Shown: positions 11,973-25,260, counted from the first letter of the stretch. The stretch: DNA of 64,000 nt from Epiperipatus broadwayi (GCA_028023455.1 JAQFVV010000144.1:1366001-1430000), one strand, 5' to 3'. Translations and numbers: made by a program. The notes: generated by a model not told the origin, from the sequence alone.

Positions 11973-14900
11973 AATACCAATACTTTTTATCTGAAATAAT
12001 CCATAGCTTCAGAATCTCCAAAACTAGTCACATAATAATTCTTTATTTTTATCTTATACTCCAAAATATAACAAATTTCAAAGATGTCTACAAGAAAAAG
12101 ATTTGTCCTAATAAAAGATACAAAACAAATCATTTCCCAAAAGTGGATATGCATTTGTCATCATAGCAATGGCTTCTTGTGTATCTAAAACTAGAAATTG
12201 TAGGATATTGTCTATCAATGATAAAATGAGTTTCATCTCTTTATATTTTTTGAGTATATCAGTGATGTTTATATTTTTTATATACACCAGTGATGCTATC
12301 CTGTTTATTTATTGTTCCACATAGATATAATTTATTTGCATATAGCTCATTTGCTAGCTATAGACTTAAAAATAATGTGATGCAAGATGTGGCAAAACTA
12401 CTACTCCACAGCATGAGTATCAAGGCATAGGCAAGAATCAGAATTTGATTCTTTGCCTGCATATAATTCCATGTGGTAATATGCATAATCATTGTGACTA
12501 CCACTACACATGCCATTTGAAATCTCTATTGGTTTTAAGTGTTTATATTTTTCACATGGTACTTTGCCCAGAAAATTTTGTGATTGCTTTATCAACTGCA
12601 ACCTCAATCTTTTTGTACAGTTGATTATCAGTTTTTAAAATTTACATTGCACTGCTCTATATATGTAAATCATTACTTGTTATACAAACATGCAAGAGTG
12701 AACACAAACACACCAATACAAATACTAATAAATTATTAAACCTTTTGACAATCATTATGACTATAAAATAATGTTGCCTCAAGCTTGGATCAGTGACACA
12801 AAATTACACTGTACAACAACACTTTAGTTATATTTGAATACAAATTTATATACCGCATAATAAAGAGCATAAATGATTTAATATTATATAATTTATATAG
12901 TACACAGTTATAGCAATACAAACAAATTATTAATTTATGCCAAATAATAAAATTTAAAATATTCAAATAAAATTAATACTTAATGACCAATATTTTGTGA
13001 TTACATTTATATTGCATTGAAGACCTTGACATGCGAATCATAAGCTTATTTTTAATCCAGTTTATTAGCTCATAAGACCAATAAAGATTTTCTGCCTTTA
13101 TCATATTTATGTAAACTAAAAACTGATCAGAAAATAAAAAAAATAAATGCACCTATTAATAAAAATTTCAAATTTTATCTGATTTCAAATTGTAATACAT
13201 CATTTTAAAGATAGAATTAAGCAGCAATGAATGCTGGGATTTCTGTTGACATCATGCTTATAGTTTTTATACAATTTAAAAAAGACAAAATTTCAATGAA
13301 TCAGCCACCATTAGTGCATATCACACTACAAAGAATCAATCCATTAAGTAAACTAAAAAGATCACATTATGAATGTTAGGCACTATACTTCTAAACATAA
13401 TCAACTTTAACAAAAATGGATATTGATGACTAATATTTGGATAAATTTAAAACAAATACCCTGAAGAATACAATCAATAACCATAGCTCTTATCAGTAGC
13501 ATTGTTTCTTAATCACTTTATTAACAAAAGCATTTTTCACTCTGCTATATGCTTAAGCTGATTGGATCAAGATTTTTTTAAATTTGTTATTATTATTTCA
13601 ATTGTTTTAGTAATTACAGATAATTATCATACATATGGAGAGAAATCATGGACATAATGTCCATCATTAGATATTGTGAACAATCTTTTTTTTTTTGCAC
13701 ATTGTCCTCATCTTTCAACTTGAATTATCTTAGAATTTTTACCCTTCAGCAAAGATTCCCTATATACTCATTTATGCTCAGTACTGGGTAGCTAGCAATG
13801 CTGTCTATGGAGTAACCTGAAAAATTTTATGCTTGTTTTGAGAATCTTCAATTACTGGGGGGGGGGGGAATCAGGTTACATTGAAATGTAAATCTCAAAT
13901 CATTGGTCAAGGCAGCTAAACACATTAATAACATCCACCCACTCCTTTAATACATCACAAGGCTCTCTCCATATATATGTTTGGAAAACGTTTGCTGGTA
14001 TTTAAATAAACTGACAAAATTCATAATTCTTAAAAATGAAAAAATTGTATAAAGAGTGGATCAAATAATAATCAACTATACTAATTGTATGCAGTGTAGT
14101 TAGTAATATGTAAATAATATAAAAAATAACTATATTAAAATAATACATAATGGTAAAAATAAATCAAAATCACTAATAAACATTAATCATCCTAAAACTA
14201 AATTATAATGCAGCATAAATACATAGATGTGAAAGAATTTGATAACAGATTTAAAAAAGATATCAGTTGCCATCTTAGAGATAATTGATCATTAAGGCAA
14301 TTATAAAGTAACTGGAAAAAAAAACTACTCTTAAAACATCTAGCTGATAAACGTTAACAATGACAAAGGATATCTTTAATGCAATGTTGTAAACTGAAGA
14401 TGGAAAGAGGCAGGTTTCATTTTCACAATCTATTATAGATAGCTCTATCTGGGAATAATCATCAACTATCATAGCAAGCCATGGTTGGTACACATTACTG
14501 TTATGTTAACACAATAGTATGTGGGTAAAATATTACAGATTATGAGTGATAATTGCAATCATTTTCCAAAGATAATGCTCAGATAACATTTCAAAATAAT
14601 ATAGACAAGAGAAACAATTCTTTAGCTTGCAGGGGAACTTATTGAATAATGTTTGAAGACACAGCTCAAACATATTTTACTACAGAATATGAGATCAACT
14701 AAATATTAAGAGGCCACAATTTCCAATGGACTTTATCACTCTGATGATAAAATGGATATATTATGGTTATACAGGATAATATAATTGTTTTTCTGTTCAT
14801 CCTAAATAATGATATTGTTTTTTAGATTAATGTGTCTAATATAATTCCACTTTTTTGTGATTGAATCAATTTCTAATATTAAGTAATACTAAGTATAAAT

Positions 14901-16225
14901 ATACACATATACTAGATAGCATTATTGTCTTCTACTCCTTCCAAATAGTGCATATTGTGATGGATTAATTCCATTTTTTTTCTGTTCAATTTTCCTTTTT
15001 GATAAATCTTTTAAATATCAAAAACAAGATAATTCATTCATTCATTGCATTTCAGAAAACATTGGAACATTTATTTTTCTTGATATCAATAAAAATTTTA
15101 GAAAGGCCTTTATCATATCACAATTCTCTGAGATCCTTTTCCTTTGATTTTTTTATTATTCACTTCTTATATGTATAAAAATAATGGAGTTTAAAGAATT
15201 CTAGTATTTTTTCTTAAAGGTTAAGTTTATCATTTAAATGTCTCGAAATCATTCATCCAACTGGACTAACTTCAGGGCAGTAGTAGAGTGATAAATCCAA
15301 GAATAAAGTCATTGAATTGGTTCCAGTTTTGGAACTATACCCTGAGCAATAAAGCCATTCCATTACTAATTTATATGTGATATATTTTTTCAACTGCTAT
15401 ATATACAGTTCTGCATTGTTTTTTAAATATGGATTAATAAAAAAAATCAGATATATTAAATTAGATTGTATTTATATAAAATATAATATTAAATAATAAT
15501 CAAATAACAATTTTATGGGGGTAGCATGTAATATCCAAGGGCTGGAAGAAATAGTTTGAGTGAACCTTCTAGCTTTTGAATCTAACTCTTTCCCATTATA
15601 ATAAACTGTTGGAATATTTATTATATAATAACACCAATGATTTTCACTCAAAGGCAACTAGTTCAAAAACATTCCAGAAAAGGAGTTGGTAATTTACTTC
15701 TCTTTGAGATTTCAAAAGAACAGTATAGAAAGTTTCTAATGTCTGCATACATTCTTGTCATTACAGCTGTTATCGCTATGAGATTAATCATATAGTAAAG
15801 GAATATTGATGGGGTGCTTACTAACAAGCATTGACTGTGATCAGTTTATTGGCTTTTTGCCTCCGAGTTTAAGATCAAGAAACAACGTGATCTTCTGAAT
15901 TGCCTGATAGTTTTTAACAGAAATATTCATTGAGACTTTTTGTAGGTAGGGTGAATGTATGTGAATATTTTTCTTTCCTATAGATATTTATAATCATGAT
16001 AGATAAATCCGAATTATATATCTTATTATCAGAAAATTGTAAAGTTGCCAACAAAAGCAATAATTGAATATAATGTGCAAGATTTATCTGATTGCACACC
16101 TAGACTGTCATTTAATGTTCTTAAATATTTAAGTACCTACAACTTCAGATCACTTACAAGTAAAGGGAGATTGTATGAATTGGAAGAAGTAATATCTAGT
16201 ATTAATTGAAACATTGCTGGATTTT
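11973..16225. other. AT-rich stretch without recognised genes
   Basis: Four kilobases of AT-rich sequence. ORFs are short; the one at 12401-12607 on the minus strand has six Cys but no recognised fold. A run of ten G lies at 13859-13868. Nothing else is supportable. Confidence 0.35.
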
Positions 16226-16429
16226 ATTAAGTTAGAAGAAAAGATGAAGACTGGACACATACTTTCAACAGAAGTGCAAATACTGGAAGCACAACTACAG
16301 TGAGATTCATTACAAAGAAAGAGTAGAAAAATAATCTAGTTATGGGAATTAAGATATCAAATGCAAATAAGTGAGATTCATATTTCACCATGTTCTCATC
16401 ATGATGAAGAAGTAGAGAATTTTTATATG

Positions 16430-16765
16430 GATATATTAAAGATATTACATGGGAAAAGATGTATATTGGGAATAACAAGAAAGATTGAAAATGAAATAGA
16501 TGGGTGAGAAGACAAATCAATATCAGTGACGTAATTGAAGGAATTAAGAGACTTAAATAAAGCTGGCCAGATACATTTCTAAAAGAGATGAAAATAAGTA
16601 GACCATTGACGTTTTAAATTGGATACCAAGGGATTGTGAAAGATCTAGAAAGAAATTATCAAACAATATAGATGAATGAAATAAAAGAAATTTGCTGGTT
16701 TGAATTGGAGAAACTAGATTAAACTTGAGATCTTCATCCTTCAATCGATCGATAATGGCTGAAAA
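16430..16765 (+). pseudogene. RTE-type LINE 3' fragment
   Basis: Read across broken frames, this gives VRRQINISDVIEGIKRLK, then FLKEMK-SRPLTF-IGYQGIVKDL, then MNEIKEI and DLHPSIDR. Residue by residue this follows the C-terminal tail of the RTE protein at 61444-63621 (VRQQTGVTDLIEKIKRLKW...IEILNWIPRDCKRPKK...WMDEIRK). It is a 5'-truncated, strongly decayed relative on the opposite strand. Sequence from about 16240 may belong to the same element but is not clearly alignable. Confidence 0.65.
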
Positions 16766-16825
16766 TTATTTATAGTGATGAGTTTAAAGAAAGATATGAG
16801 ACCAAAATCAAAGTAATTATTAAAG

Positions 16826-16902
16826 GATTTTTTTTATGTCAAAGTGAACCCGGGCCAGCTTCTTGGAAGACAGCTATGTTAACCGCTAGGCCACCAACAC
16901 TT
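16826..16902 (-). repeat. tRNA-derived SINE, diverged copy
   Basis: The minus strand reads TGGTGGCCTAGCGGTTAAC (D-arm/A-box-like), then an anticodon-like arm, then CCCGGGTTC, TTTGACAT and an A-run. Order and spacing match the SINE heads at 19530, 26221 and 39572, with the T-arm mostly deleted. It is non-coding. Confidence 0.55.
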
Positions 16903-18555
16903 GACAAAAAATTATTCTTATGTTTAATAATAGCATAAATAACAAATAGATAATTAAGCAAATTGATTAGCATACAATAAAAAATTTTTTTTTTAAAACT
17001 ACGATAAGAATTGAATTTAAACATAATTTTAAAGTTTATGAACGTACTTTTAAGAAGTTAAAAATAACACTAATTTTATCTAAAGATATCAATATGATAA
17101 TTTACCGTTGATAGCTAAAATATATCAAAATATTTCTATTTTGTTTCTTGATTAAATAATATTAAAATAATTCATATTATTTTGATTATATGAAAGTAAA
17201 AAGTTAATTATCAATTTAGACGTTTGTATGATGGAATGACGTGAAGTTTAATTGCTACTGATATTCTACTGTCGAGACTTGTCAGCATGCAAGATTATTA
17301 AGACCATTAGAGATAATTATTTCTCAGTATCTTCATATTGTAAGAAAATTTCCATTAGCTGGATACGATTTTCATATATTTTAAACTTATAAAATAATTA
17401 GGTGATATTACTGTTTCATAACAACCAATAAAAATAAAAAAATATAATTTTCAATATATTTCATATACTATATATAAAATAAAATGTTTTCAAATAAATT
17501 ACTTTAGATGTGTATAAAGAAATGTGCATTAGAAAACTAGTTAGGACATTATTTAATAAATTTATAAAGGATATTACATGGGAAAAGAAAAACGAAATTG
17601 AATACCTGCACGTATCGGTTTAACTTAAAATTCAGATATATTTGAAGTGAGAATTAAAGTTTATATTTGGATTAAAGATAATCTCTAATTTAATAAATGA
17701 TTAATGATAATCATTAATATATTTATCTAGAATGTTTTGTATCAAAGTTATGAGTAAAGTAAGTTTGACACTTAATTAGATATACTTAAAAATTAGTTAA
17801 GACAGGAATATATAATACATTAAAGATTCATATAGATTGTATTGCGCTACAAAAATTGGTTATTAATATAGACTACAAATTTCACAAACCAAATACTGTA
17901 CGTTATTATATATATGTCTGATATCCAGACATATGTTTTATTAAAAGAAAATAATAAAATTGCTAATTGCATTCAGTTTATCTTCGAATTATATAAATAT
18001 TGTTGGTGAAATAGAGATGTTATATTTAAATTCAAATTTAGAATGTTACTTTGTAGATGTGATTCCATTATTCACTTTAATTACACTTTGTTTATTTTCT
18101 TAATTCTTCTGCATAGACTTTTACAAATGAAGAACTTATTACTAACTTTGACCTGAATTAGATTTTCAGAAATGTAGTTAATGATCTTTGATATTTTGTA
18201 TATCATCTTAACTGGTTTTTAGGTACACTTTGCCCTTGTTTATTGATTGTTAGATAATATAGAATATGTAATTAATGTTTAATTCTCTCATATTAAGTAT
18301 GAGTTTGAAGCAATATTTTTCAAAATCTTATATTGGCAGCAGCTGCAATGACAATAAAAGTGACAAAGTTTTCGCTGACAAGGGTAGGGCAGAAATATAT
18401 AGGTTTCTTTGATAGAATGTTGACTACTTATTCAATAATGCATCTGTTATATCTGCTAGTCTGACTGTGCCAATGTTATATCCACAAGAATGTCTGTGTG
18501 GTCAGCAAATAACTATATTTCTACAGTTTGCTAAAGTTCAATTCCTACACTGTTC
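16903..18555. other. AT-rich intergenic stretch
   Basis: No gene recognised. The phrase GATATTACATGGGAAAAGA at about 17570 also occurs at about 16442, so a piece of this stretch is repeated. Confidence 0.4.
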
Positions 18556-18560
18556 TCTTG

Positions 18561-18658
18561 CAATGAATGCTCTCCAATGAATGGTCTGCAACGAATGCTC
18601 TGCAATGGATGCTTTGCAATGAATGCTCTCCAATGAATGGTCTGCAACGAATGCTCTC
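18561..18658. repeat. 14-bp minisatellite with four-unit higher-order period
   Basis: Seven units of about 14 bases, of the types CAATGAATGCTCTC, CAATGAATGGTCTG, CAACGAATGCTCTG and CAATGGATGCTTTG, follow one another. The block of units repeats after exactly 56 bases (CAATGAATGCTCT at 18561 and 18617). The surrounding 18.55-18.95 kb is less AT-rich than its neighbours. Confidence 0.8.
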
Positions 18659-19525
18659 AATATCTCCACTGTGGTCTCACCATCTCTGTGGGCTTTTCAG
18701 CTACACCTGTGGACTACATTTCCACTGCGCGCTGGTCATTAACTGCAAGCACTGATGCGAGATATCTCTACTTGAATTGAACAGACATCTACTGGTGTTG
18801 TACTCTAAATACTTCCCTGCATAGTTGTTACCCAGTCTTCTTATCACTTCCTGATAATTGCAACAATTAATGCACTGTCCAATAAGGTGACGACTCTTAT
18901 CCAGAAATATTTGCAATAAATATTTCTTGGAATTGTCGATCGCCATTACGTCAATGCCTTAATTAAATTCCTCAGTTATCAGAGTGCAATCTAAAAACAA
19001 CAACTCTAATAAATTCTAGTTTTTCCGGAGTGCAAACTTGTCTGCCATTTTTACAAAATACTACAGCATCAATAAATATAATTTGAAAAATATCTTCAAA
19101 TGATTATTAAGAATAATTAAAAATATACACAATTTGCTTATTTTTAAAGAAAAGCTTAAAGTGGTAATCTGATTTTTAAGTGAAGAAAAAGATTCTTTTA
19201 TAATACTATTAAATAGATAAATCTGCAATTTGTAAAAATTTCCTTGCAATAGCAAACAATGTTTTCTTGTAGAATCAAATGATTGTTGATTTGGTTTATG
19301 GTAAAAGAGCATTGTAGCAAATAAATCTAATTTCTGCAATAATAAAATTATCAATCAATTGATACAGGAATCATATGGAATTTTTTTCTTATCAATCAAT
19401 GAAATTTTCTGTCATTAATAAAATAAGAAAAAATGCTATTAACTTAATAAAGCTACATTCTGTGACGAAAATAGTTTGAAAAAATGTTGAATAGTCCGGA
19501 GAAAAATATTACCATTAATGAACCA
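18659..19525. other. Less AT-rich segment with short ORFs
   Basis: The minus strand carries an 81-codon ORF at 18701-18946 (starts MAIDNSKKYLLQIFLDKS) with several Cys residues and near-average GC. I do not recognise it and see no domain. It may be an exon, an element remnant or chance. The rest is AT-rich and featureless. Confidence 0.3.
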
Positions 19526-19529
19526 TTAA

Positions 19530-19627
19530 GCATTAGTGGTCGAGAGGTCAGTGACAGCTGCTTTACAAACAGTTGTCCCGGGTTAGCGGGTTCACTTCCC
19601 GGCTGATGCTATGACACATGAGAAAAA
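19530..19627 (+). repeat. tRNA-derived SINE copy
   Basis: A tRNA-like head of 80 bases begins GCATTAG and ends CTGATGC, which still pair as a seven-base acceptor stem with one G-T pair. It contains TGGTCGAGAGGTCAG (A-box-like) and GCGGGTTCACTTCCCGG (B-box/T-arm). An ATGACAC tail and A-run follow. Imperfect direct repeats of about 15 bases (near 19508 and 19628) suggest retroposition. Confidence 0.7.
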
Positions 19628-19642
19628 AATACCATCAATAAA

Positions 19643-20208
19643 TTAATACTCGATGCATTAACATATTCTTAAAGATTATTTGGAATTGTTTCAGCTGATA
19701 GTTTAAATCACCCAATATATGATAAACATTTAGGAGGTTGCTAGTATTTCACGTGGTAAATATCTTTTTTCGCTTGTATGAATATATAAAGTCTCATATA
19801 TTTTCTAGTTTAAAATATAATGCAATATAGGAACAGGTATCTCAGATAAATAAAATGTAGTTATAATAACCAGATATTTTTTCTTCAAGCAACATTTATA
19901 CTCTTCTTTCTTTTCTATTATTTAAATGAAATATAAGATTTGAACATTGTAAAAGGTGCTTGAAATTATAATGATTTAGAAATTAAATTTACTTACGTTA
20001 TTACTAGTAGATCAAACAAGATCTTTTACAGTGTCAAGTTTGAATCTTAATTTTAATCCTCTTCCCACACACTCACTTTTATTTGGATACCATTTTTCTA
20101 TCTTCTAACTGTGGAACTCATGAAAGTCTAATGGTTAATTATTTTAATCTTTCTGATTATAATATTTTTATTTTTAAAAAAAATTTTATTATGCATTTTC
20201 AAGTCACT
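19643..20208. other. AT-rich intergenic stretch
   Basis: Nothing recognisable. Confidence 0.35.
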
Positions 20209-20220
20209 CATTCCAATTTT

Positions 20221-20701
20221 AAAACAGGTAAAACTCTCCAGTAGTGCCACTCAGTGCAAGCCAGAGTAATCAATGGATGCTAGAAGACTTGTGCATAAAA
20301 TCCCTATCTAGTGCCTCCTAATCCAGTATACCCAGACTAGTTTCTGGCTTGTGGCCTTCATCAGTGAGGAGTCTTGGATCTGAGAACACTGCACCTAGAA
20401 CTTGGGATCTAATGCAACCCTCCAACAGCCACGTTTTATCTCTACATAACTACAAAACTATGAGAGTAAAATTGAAAACACAATAATATTTTCAATCCAA
20501 TCTCATTAGCTTATATAGTCATATGAATCTGAACTCAGTTCAGTACCCATACATTTTGGTGTCTTTGCACCCAGTGCATCCATTGATTACTTGAATACTC
20601 TGACTTGCACTGAGTGTCACTACAGTATAGAGAGTTTTGTCTGTTTTAATAACAGTTATGAGAAAGCATAAGAAATGGTGATCATGTGATGTTTAGTGAT
20701 T
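20221..20701 (+). mobile_element. Hairpin retroposon copy B with hammerhead-like module
   Basis: A 481-bp element between 13-bp direct repeats TCATTCCAATTTT / TCATTCCAATCTT (20208-20220 and 20702-20714). It has long inverted repeats (AAACTCTCCAGTAGTGCCAC... at the left, ...TATAGAGAGTTTTGTCTG near 20640) and then the conserved end AAGAAATGGTGATCATGTGA...GTTTAGTG. On the minus strand, 20364-20340 reads CTGATGA, 13 bases able to form a GGC/GCC stem, then GAAAC. That is the hammerhead core spacing. No protein is encoded. Confidence 0.75.
20340..20364 (-). ncRNA. Hammerhead-like motif (copy B)
   Basis: CTGATGA, then GGC-CACAA-GCC, then GAAAC matches the CUGANGA/stem II/GAAA core of hammerhead ribozymes. 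A possible stem III is CTAGTC with GATTAG 3' of the core. The expected U-H cleavage position reads G-A here, so this copy may be inactive. Stem I is weak, so self-cleavage is unproven. Confidence 0.4.
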
Positions 20702-21172
20702 TCATTCCAATCTTGTGAAAAAAAAAAGAAAGATAGTGTTTGTATGCTGAAGCGTTTTATAAAAAATCAAACTGTTTTAAAACTTATTCCTTTTCAATAT
20801 TTTATCATAAACAATATCTGTTTTTTAAAGAACATTTTTTAAAATTTAATTTGTAAACTTATTTACTTGTTAATTTACTTTAGTTAGCTAACTATTAGCA
20901 AAATATTATAAAGAAACCTGTAAAAATTCGTACTAGGAGATAGATTTATTAACGGCTTTATTTCTACCACTGCAAGCTAAGATTGCCTACATTTAAATCA
21001 ATTCCTGGTTGCATATTTCATTTATAAAGAAAATGAGAACAATGCTCATAAGTTCTTTTTAATTTGTTGATACTTCAGTTGTATCCAGGAAAATCAAATC
21101 CAGTTGGTTTTATTGTTAGATCTGGAGGGGGGGTGGTGTTGAAAATCTCATATAAATTTCATTCTTTGATTG

Positions 21173-21290
21173 TAGATTTTTGATCAAACATCCAAAAAAT
21201 GGAACTTCTTTGGTGATAGATTTTTGATTGAATATCCAAAAAAGGGAACTTCTTTGTTCGTAGGTTTTTGATTGAATATCCAAAAAAGGG
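21173..21290. repeat. 44-bp tandem repeat, about 2.7 units
   Basis: Units starting TAGATTTTTGAT (21173), TAGATTTTTGATT (21217) and TAGGTTTTTGATT (21261) share ATCCAAAAAA and GGAACTTCTTTG. The period is exactly 44 bases. The repeat lies upstream of the Penelope coding relic. Confidence 0.8.
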
Positions 21291-21399
21291 GAATATGAAT
21301 TAAATCTTACATGGCAAAACTATATCTTGAATTATTGGCAAATCCAATCTATTTAACAACTTTGTATACATTTTCTGTAAGGTAATTTCTCTTGTGACA

Positions 21400-22040
21400 T
21401 CTGTTGGTAGAATTTGAGAGCTACTGCAAAGAGGTATACTTGAGTGTACCAGAAATATTTATAATCAGAATATTTAACAAAATATCGAGAAATTTAATGT
21501 GGGACTTTTTTTCCGAACAGGGACACAATGAGCAAAATAAACTGCATTATGATTTAAGATTACTTATAAATAGCTTGAGACAGATTGGATTTATATTATT
21601 TTAAAAAGTTAATTTTCCAATTATGATATGTATTCCTGCTATTTGGATTTAAATTGTCTTCATTGCATTAGAAACAATATATCGATTTTTTAAAAAGATG
21701 TCCAATTTTTTTATATCTTTACTGAGAGATGTTTTGATTTTTCAAAAAGATCATTTCCAAAAAAAGCAATATCAACCCAGATAAATATTTTGAAATTTTG
21801 TTTTTGAAAGATCACCAAGTACTATGTAAAATAAGTGTAAGTACAACTCTATGGAAGACTATTTTGCAAAATTTAGCATCTTTCACAATTTTCATTTAGT
21901 GTCTCTTGAATTTTTCTATTGGAGAGCTTTTTATCAAGAAAATTAATGGTTAATAAAAAAAAAATTTTTTTTTAAATTTCTCCTACAAAAGTATGTATAC
22001 ATCTAACAAGAAATGATTTTACCATTGTTAGAAGTTGTTT
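21400..22040 (+). other. AT-rich segment upstream of Penelope relic
   Basis: Contains a 66-codon plus-strand ORF at 21404-21604 without recognised motifs. It may be 5' sequence of the following Penelope-like element, but no domain supports this. Confidence 0.3.
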
Positions 22041-22049
22041 GAATTCTTT

Positions 22050-23830
22050 CAGTATAGGTAATGAAACTGTAATCTTTCTTTCAGGGTTGGCATTCCTTTG
22101 ATAGATTTTGAGATAAAATATGAAAACACTAAAGACAGAGACATAATATTTGAGAAAATGGCACAGACATTGAGACTGATCTCCAAAAAGCCCACAAATA
22201 GCAGTTGGAATACAAATATTATCGTTTTAAAGTTTGTAAATGAGAATAAAATTATCTGCACAAAAGAAGATAAATCATCTGATTTGTGCTAATGGATAAG
22301 ACTGAATGTACACAAAAAAAATAACTAGCAAATTGAAAAGTTAGGATTTAACAAAATTACTACTTATAAAAGCGAGTAAAATAAATTTATTATTTCCAAT
22401 ACTATGAGAGCACCACAGTAAAGTGTACAACAGGGCAGAATATATGAAAGTGTATCCCTCAGTAGTGATACCTTTACGGTTATTCACAAATATAAAATTG
22501 CATAAAAAGAACTACCTCCTGCAATTAATGGTAGACTTTGGAGGCACATACTATTAAAGAGTCAGAAATACTATATCAGAAAAGTTAAAGAGACATTTAG
22601 GATTTGGGAGACATACAATCAAGTCATTCTTTGAGCTAGTTCAATCAATAAAAAACACATAAAGGACAAATACAAAATGACTTCATTAGACATAACTGAA
22701 TTATATGGTCCAGTATATAAAACATCTATAAATATTATTAAAAACTAGCAGATATAAACAACAAAAAATCCAGTTCATTGTAAACAAGGATATAATAGCA
22801 AAATTTGATAACGCAGTCTAACATTAGCAAATACAAAAGAGAAAATAACAGGATTCATAGAGAGGAAATATAAATAATAATATATAAAAAAATATGTCAA
22901 TGTACTTGTATTTGCTCCTGAATAAACAATTATAAAAAGGTATAAATTATTAACCAATGAGTCATCACTCGATGTGCAATGAAAATGATACAGCATAAAA
23001 TATCTAGATATGATATTAGATTAGAAAATGGTGATAAAACTACTTAAAATAAGAAATGCTACCAACCATCATTAAAAATGCCAATGTCACACAAACTAGC
23101 AGGTTTCAAGAAATTTTGTAACTGCTTTTTAAATATCAAGTAGATAGAAAAAAATAATGTAGTTGCATACATGAAAGATCTTTGTAACCTGGGTATAACA
23201 AAGAAGTACTGATGAAAGAAATTTAAAAATTTAGTAAAAGAAATAAAGCAAATTATAAGATCACAAAGTGACACAAAGTCATGGATCAGCATGTCTATAT
23301 CCCAAAACAAATGAATAAAAAAAGTTCTGTGAGCCAAAAATACAATGTGAGCTTCTGAACTCCCGAAAACCTCAACAGGCTGATTAATAATATAAAAAAA
23401 ATAAATTAACAAAGGAAGAAGCACCTCAGATAGGTCCAGAGCAATAGCCCAGATTGCATAATTGTATACTATGGTGAATCAAGAACTAATATCACAAACA
23501 GAATAGGGTAGTATAAATACATAAATGTGTCAAAGATAGTCCAGAATATAAGTCCATGTTTTGGGAACATGGTCATAGATATGATCCACAATCTATCAAC
23601 CTGATATGCATAGACCACAATGACCAAAAAAGGAAAATGAAAGAAGCCTGGTTCATAGTCAACTACAAAAACATGATAATTATAAATTTTATTAAATGCA
23701 CAAATGAGAAAACAGCATTCAATTATCACATAAATGGACAATCAAGATGGATTATAAATAAAATAGCAATGTTCTGAAACCTGAGAGCCATGATTATGGT
23801 GTTTATCATCAAAAGTGCACTAAACCACTT
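22050..23830 (+). pseudogene. Penelope-like element, RT and GIY-YIG relic
   Basis: Across frames the order is that of a Penelope-like retroelement. KMAQTLRLISKKPTNSSWNT and KIICTKEDKSSDL at 22150-22290 resemble the N-terminal region (I-x-K-A-D-K-S/G). LHKKNYLLQLMVDFGGTYY, then LKRHLGFGRHTIKSFFELVQ, then YKMTSLDITELYGPVYKTSI at 22500-22740 correspond to the K-I-H-K...R-P-I-V and S-L-D-I-T-x-L-Y reverse transcriptase motifs. Near 23470-23660 YYGESRTNITNRI and FWEHGHRYDPQ...KRKMKEAWFI match the GIY-YIG nuclease end (Y-I-G-E...R...GH...R...EAW-I). Multiple stops make it inactive. The long minus-strand ORFs here are shadows. Confidence 0.7.
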
Positions 23831-24810
23831 TGTAAAACATATGCCTTCACAAAAGAATTATAATTTACTAAGTACAAATCTGCATTAATAATAGTAATTT
23901 CTTCAACTTGATTCTAAAGCTATTTATTGCAAGCTTGAGTAATCAATGTTTTAAAATGCTGTAGATTTTTAAAAATTTAAAGAAACTTAATGTTTTACAT
24001 TTGGTTATCTGACATAAACACATCTGATAATTGGTTAAAGAAATACAGAAATAAATTGACAAAAAAATGCAAATTGAAGTTTTAGCATAAGTTTGACATC
24101 TTGATTAATATTATAGTAAACTGAACTAATAAATATATTTTATATATACCATGCCCAATGAAAATATCAATAAAAAATATAAATAATAATAGTAAAATTA
24201 GCCATAACAATTAAACACTCCTTTATGTGTTTAATACAATGCAGTATTTTTATTAAAATCTCTATTCCAGCAGTTTCAGCTATATAATAGCATTCCTCAG
24301 AGTTACAACTGTATACAATGTATAATGTTTATACATATTTTCAGATAAATTATATCATTTATATACAAATTATATGTAATTGTCATAATATATACACAAA
24401 AATATGTATAGACAATTTGTGTTAATGATTTATAAATTATAGTCTATAATTATACTGCAATAAATTTGTCCATTAATATAAATATTTATTGCAATTATAA
24501 AGTCTTTCGGTTTTTAGTATCAAAAATTTTTCTTAACACTTTAAAATTAGTTTTTCAACATTATAAGCAACCGGCCAAAAGTGCACTCAGCAAACCTTTA
24601 CTCGCCATTATTCATAAGATTGAAAAACCCTAATTACAATAAAATAAGGAAAGGAAAATAACCTGAATATTATATTTTAAAAGTAAGATTTCCAGTATTA
24701 AAAACATTAAGGTTTAGTTTCACAGTGGTAGACTCAAGAATAGATTTGGCCATAAATAAAGATTTATTATGTTGTATTCTAGTAATGTTCTTATTTTTTC
24801 TGGAATGTGC
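23831..24810. other. AT-rich stretch
   Basis: A short TATTGCAAGCTTGAGTAATC piece near 23925 resembles the inverted-repeat part of the hairpin retroposons. Otherwise nothing is recognised. Confidence 0.4.
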
Positions 24811-24825
24811 ATCTACTACAGCAGA

Positions 24826-25200
24826 GAGGTTAAAGAGTCATTTAGGATTTGGAAGGCATTCAATCAAATCATTATTTGTGCTAATATGCACAGATAAAAG
24901 ATGAATACAAACTGTCCTTATTAGTACCATGAAAAACATCTATAAATATTATTAAAAATAAGTGGATATAATCAGCAAAAAAGCCAGTTCATTGTAGAAA
25001 TATTTAACTGGATTGACAATGATGTAACACCAAAATTTGGTAATAAATACTATAGAACAAAAAATTCATGGTCAATAGGGATACCCACCAACAAAATCAC
25101 ACACAACCTAACACTAGCAAATACAAAATAGAAAATAATAACAGAAGCCTGAACAAACAATTATAAAAATGCACAACTTACTGACTAATGAGTTATCACT
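24826..25200 (+). pseudogene. Second, partial Penelope-like copy
   Basis: DNA from TTAAAGAGTCATTTAGGATT through AAAACATCTATAAATATTATT to the segment near 25195 follows 22575-22960 of the upstream Penelope relic with scattered differences and indels. It covers only the central RT region. Both are in the same orientation about 2.25 kb apart, so it is a second truncated insertion or a tandem duplicate. Confidence 0.65.
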
Positions 25201-25260
25201 GATTTTCATCACTGATATTGACAATAAAAAATAAACAATTTTTTACAAAAAAATAAATAA

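Noticed and set aside
12401-12607. Cys-containing 68-codon minus-strand ORF
   Set aside because: No recognised family, no convincing splice sites and only chance length in this AT-rich sequence.
19010-19060. Minus-strand peptide VFCKNGRQVCTPEKLEF resembling a small cytokine motif
   Set aside because: The frame is short and closed by a stop soon after, with no second Cys pair or signal peptide.
23059-23741. Long minus-strand ORFs with hydrophobic content
   Set aside because: They are shadows of the plus-strand Penelope relic, whose motifs are recognisable in the opposite strand.
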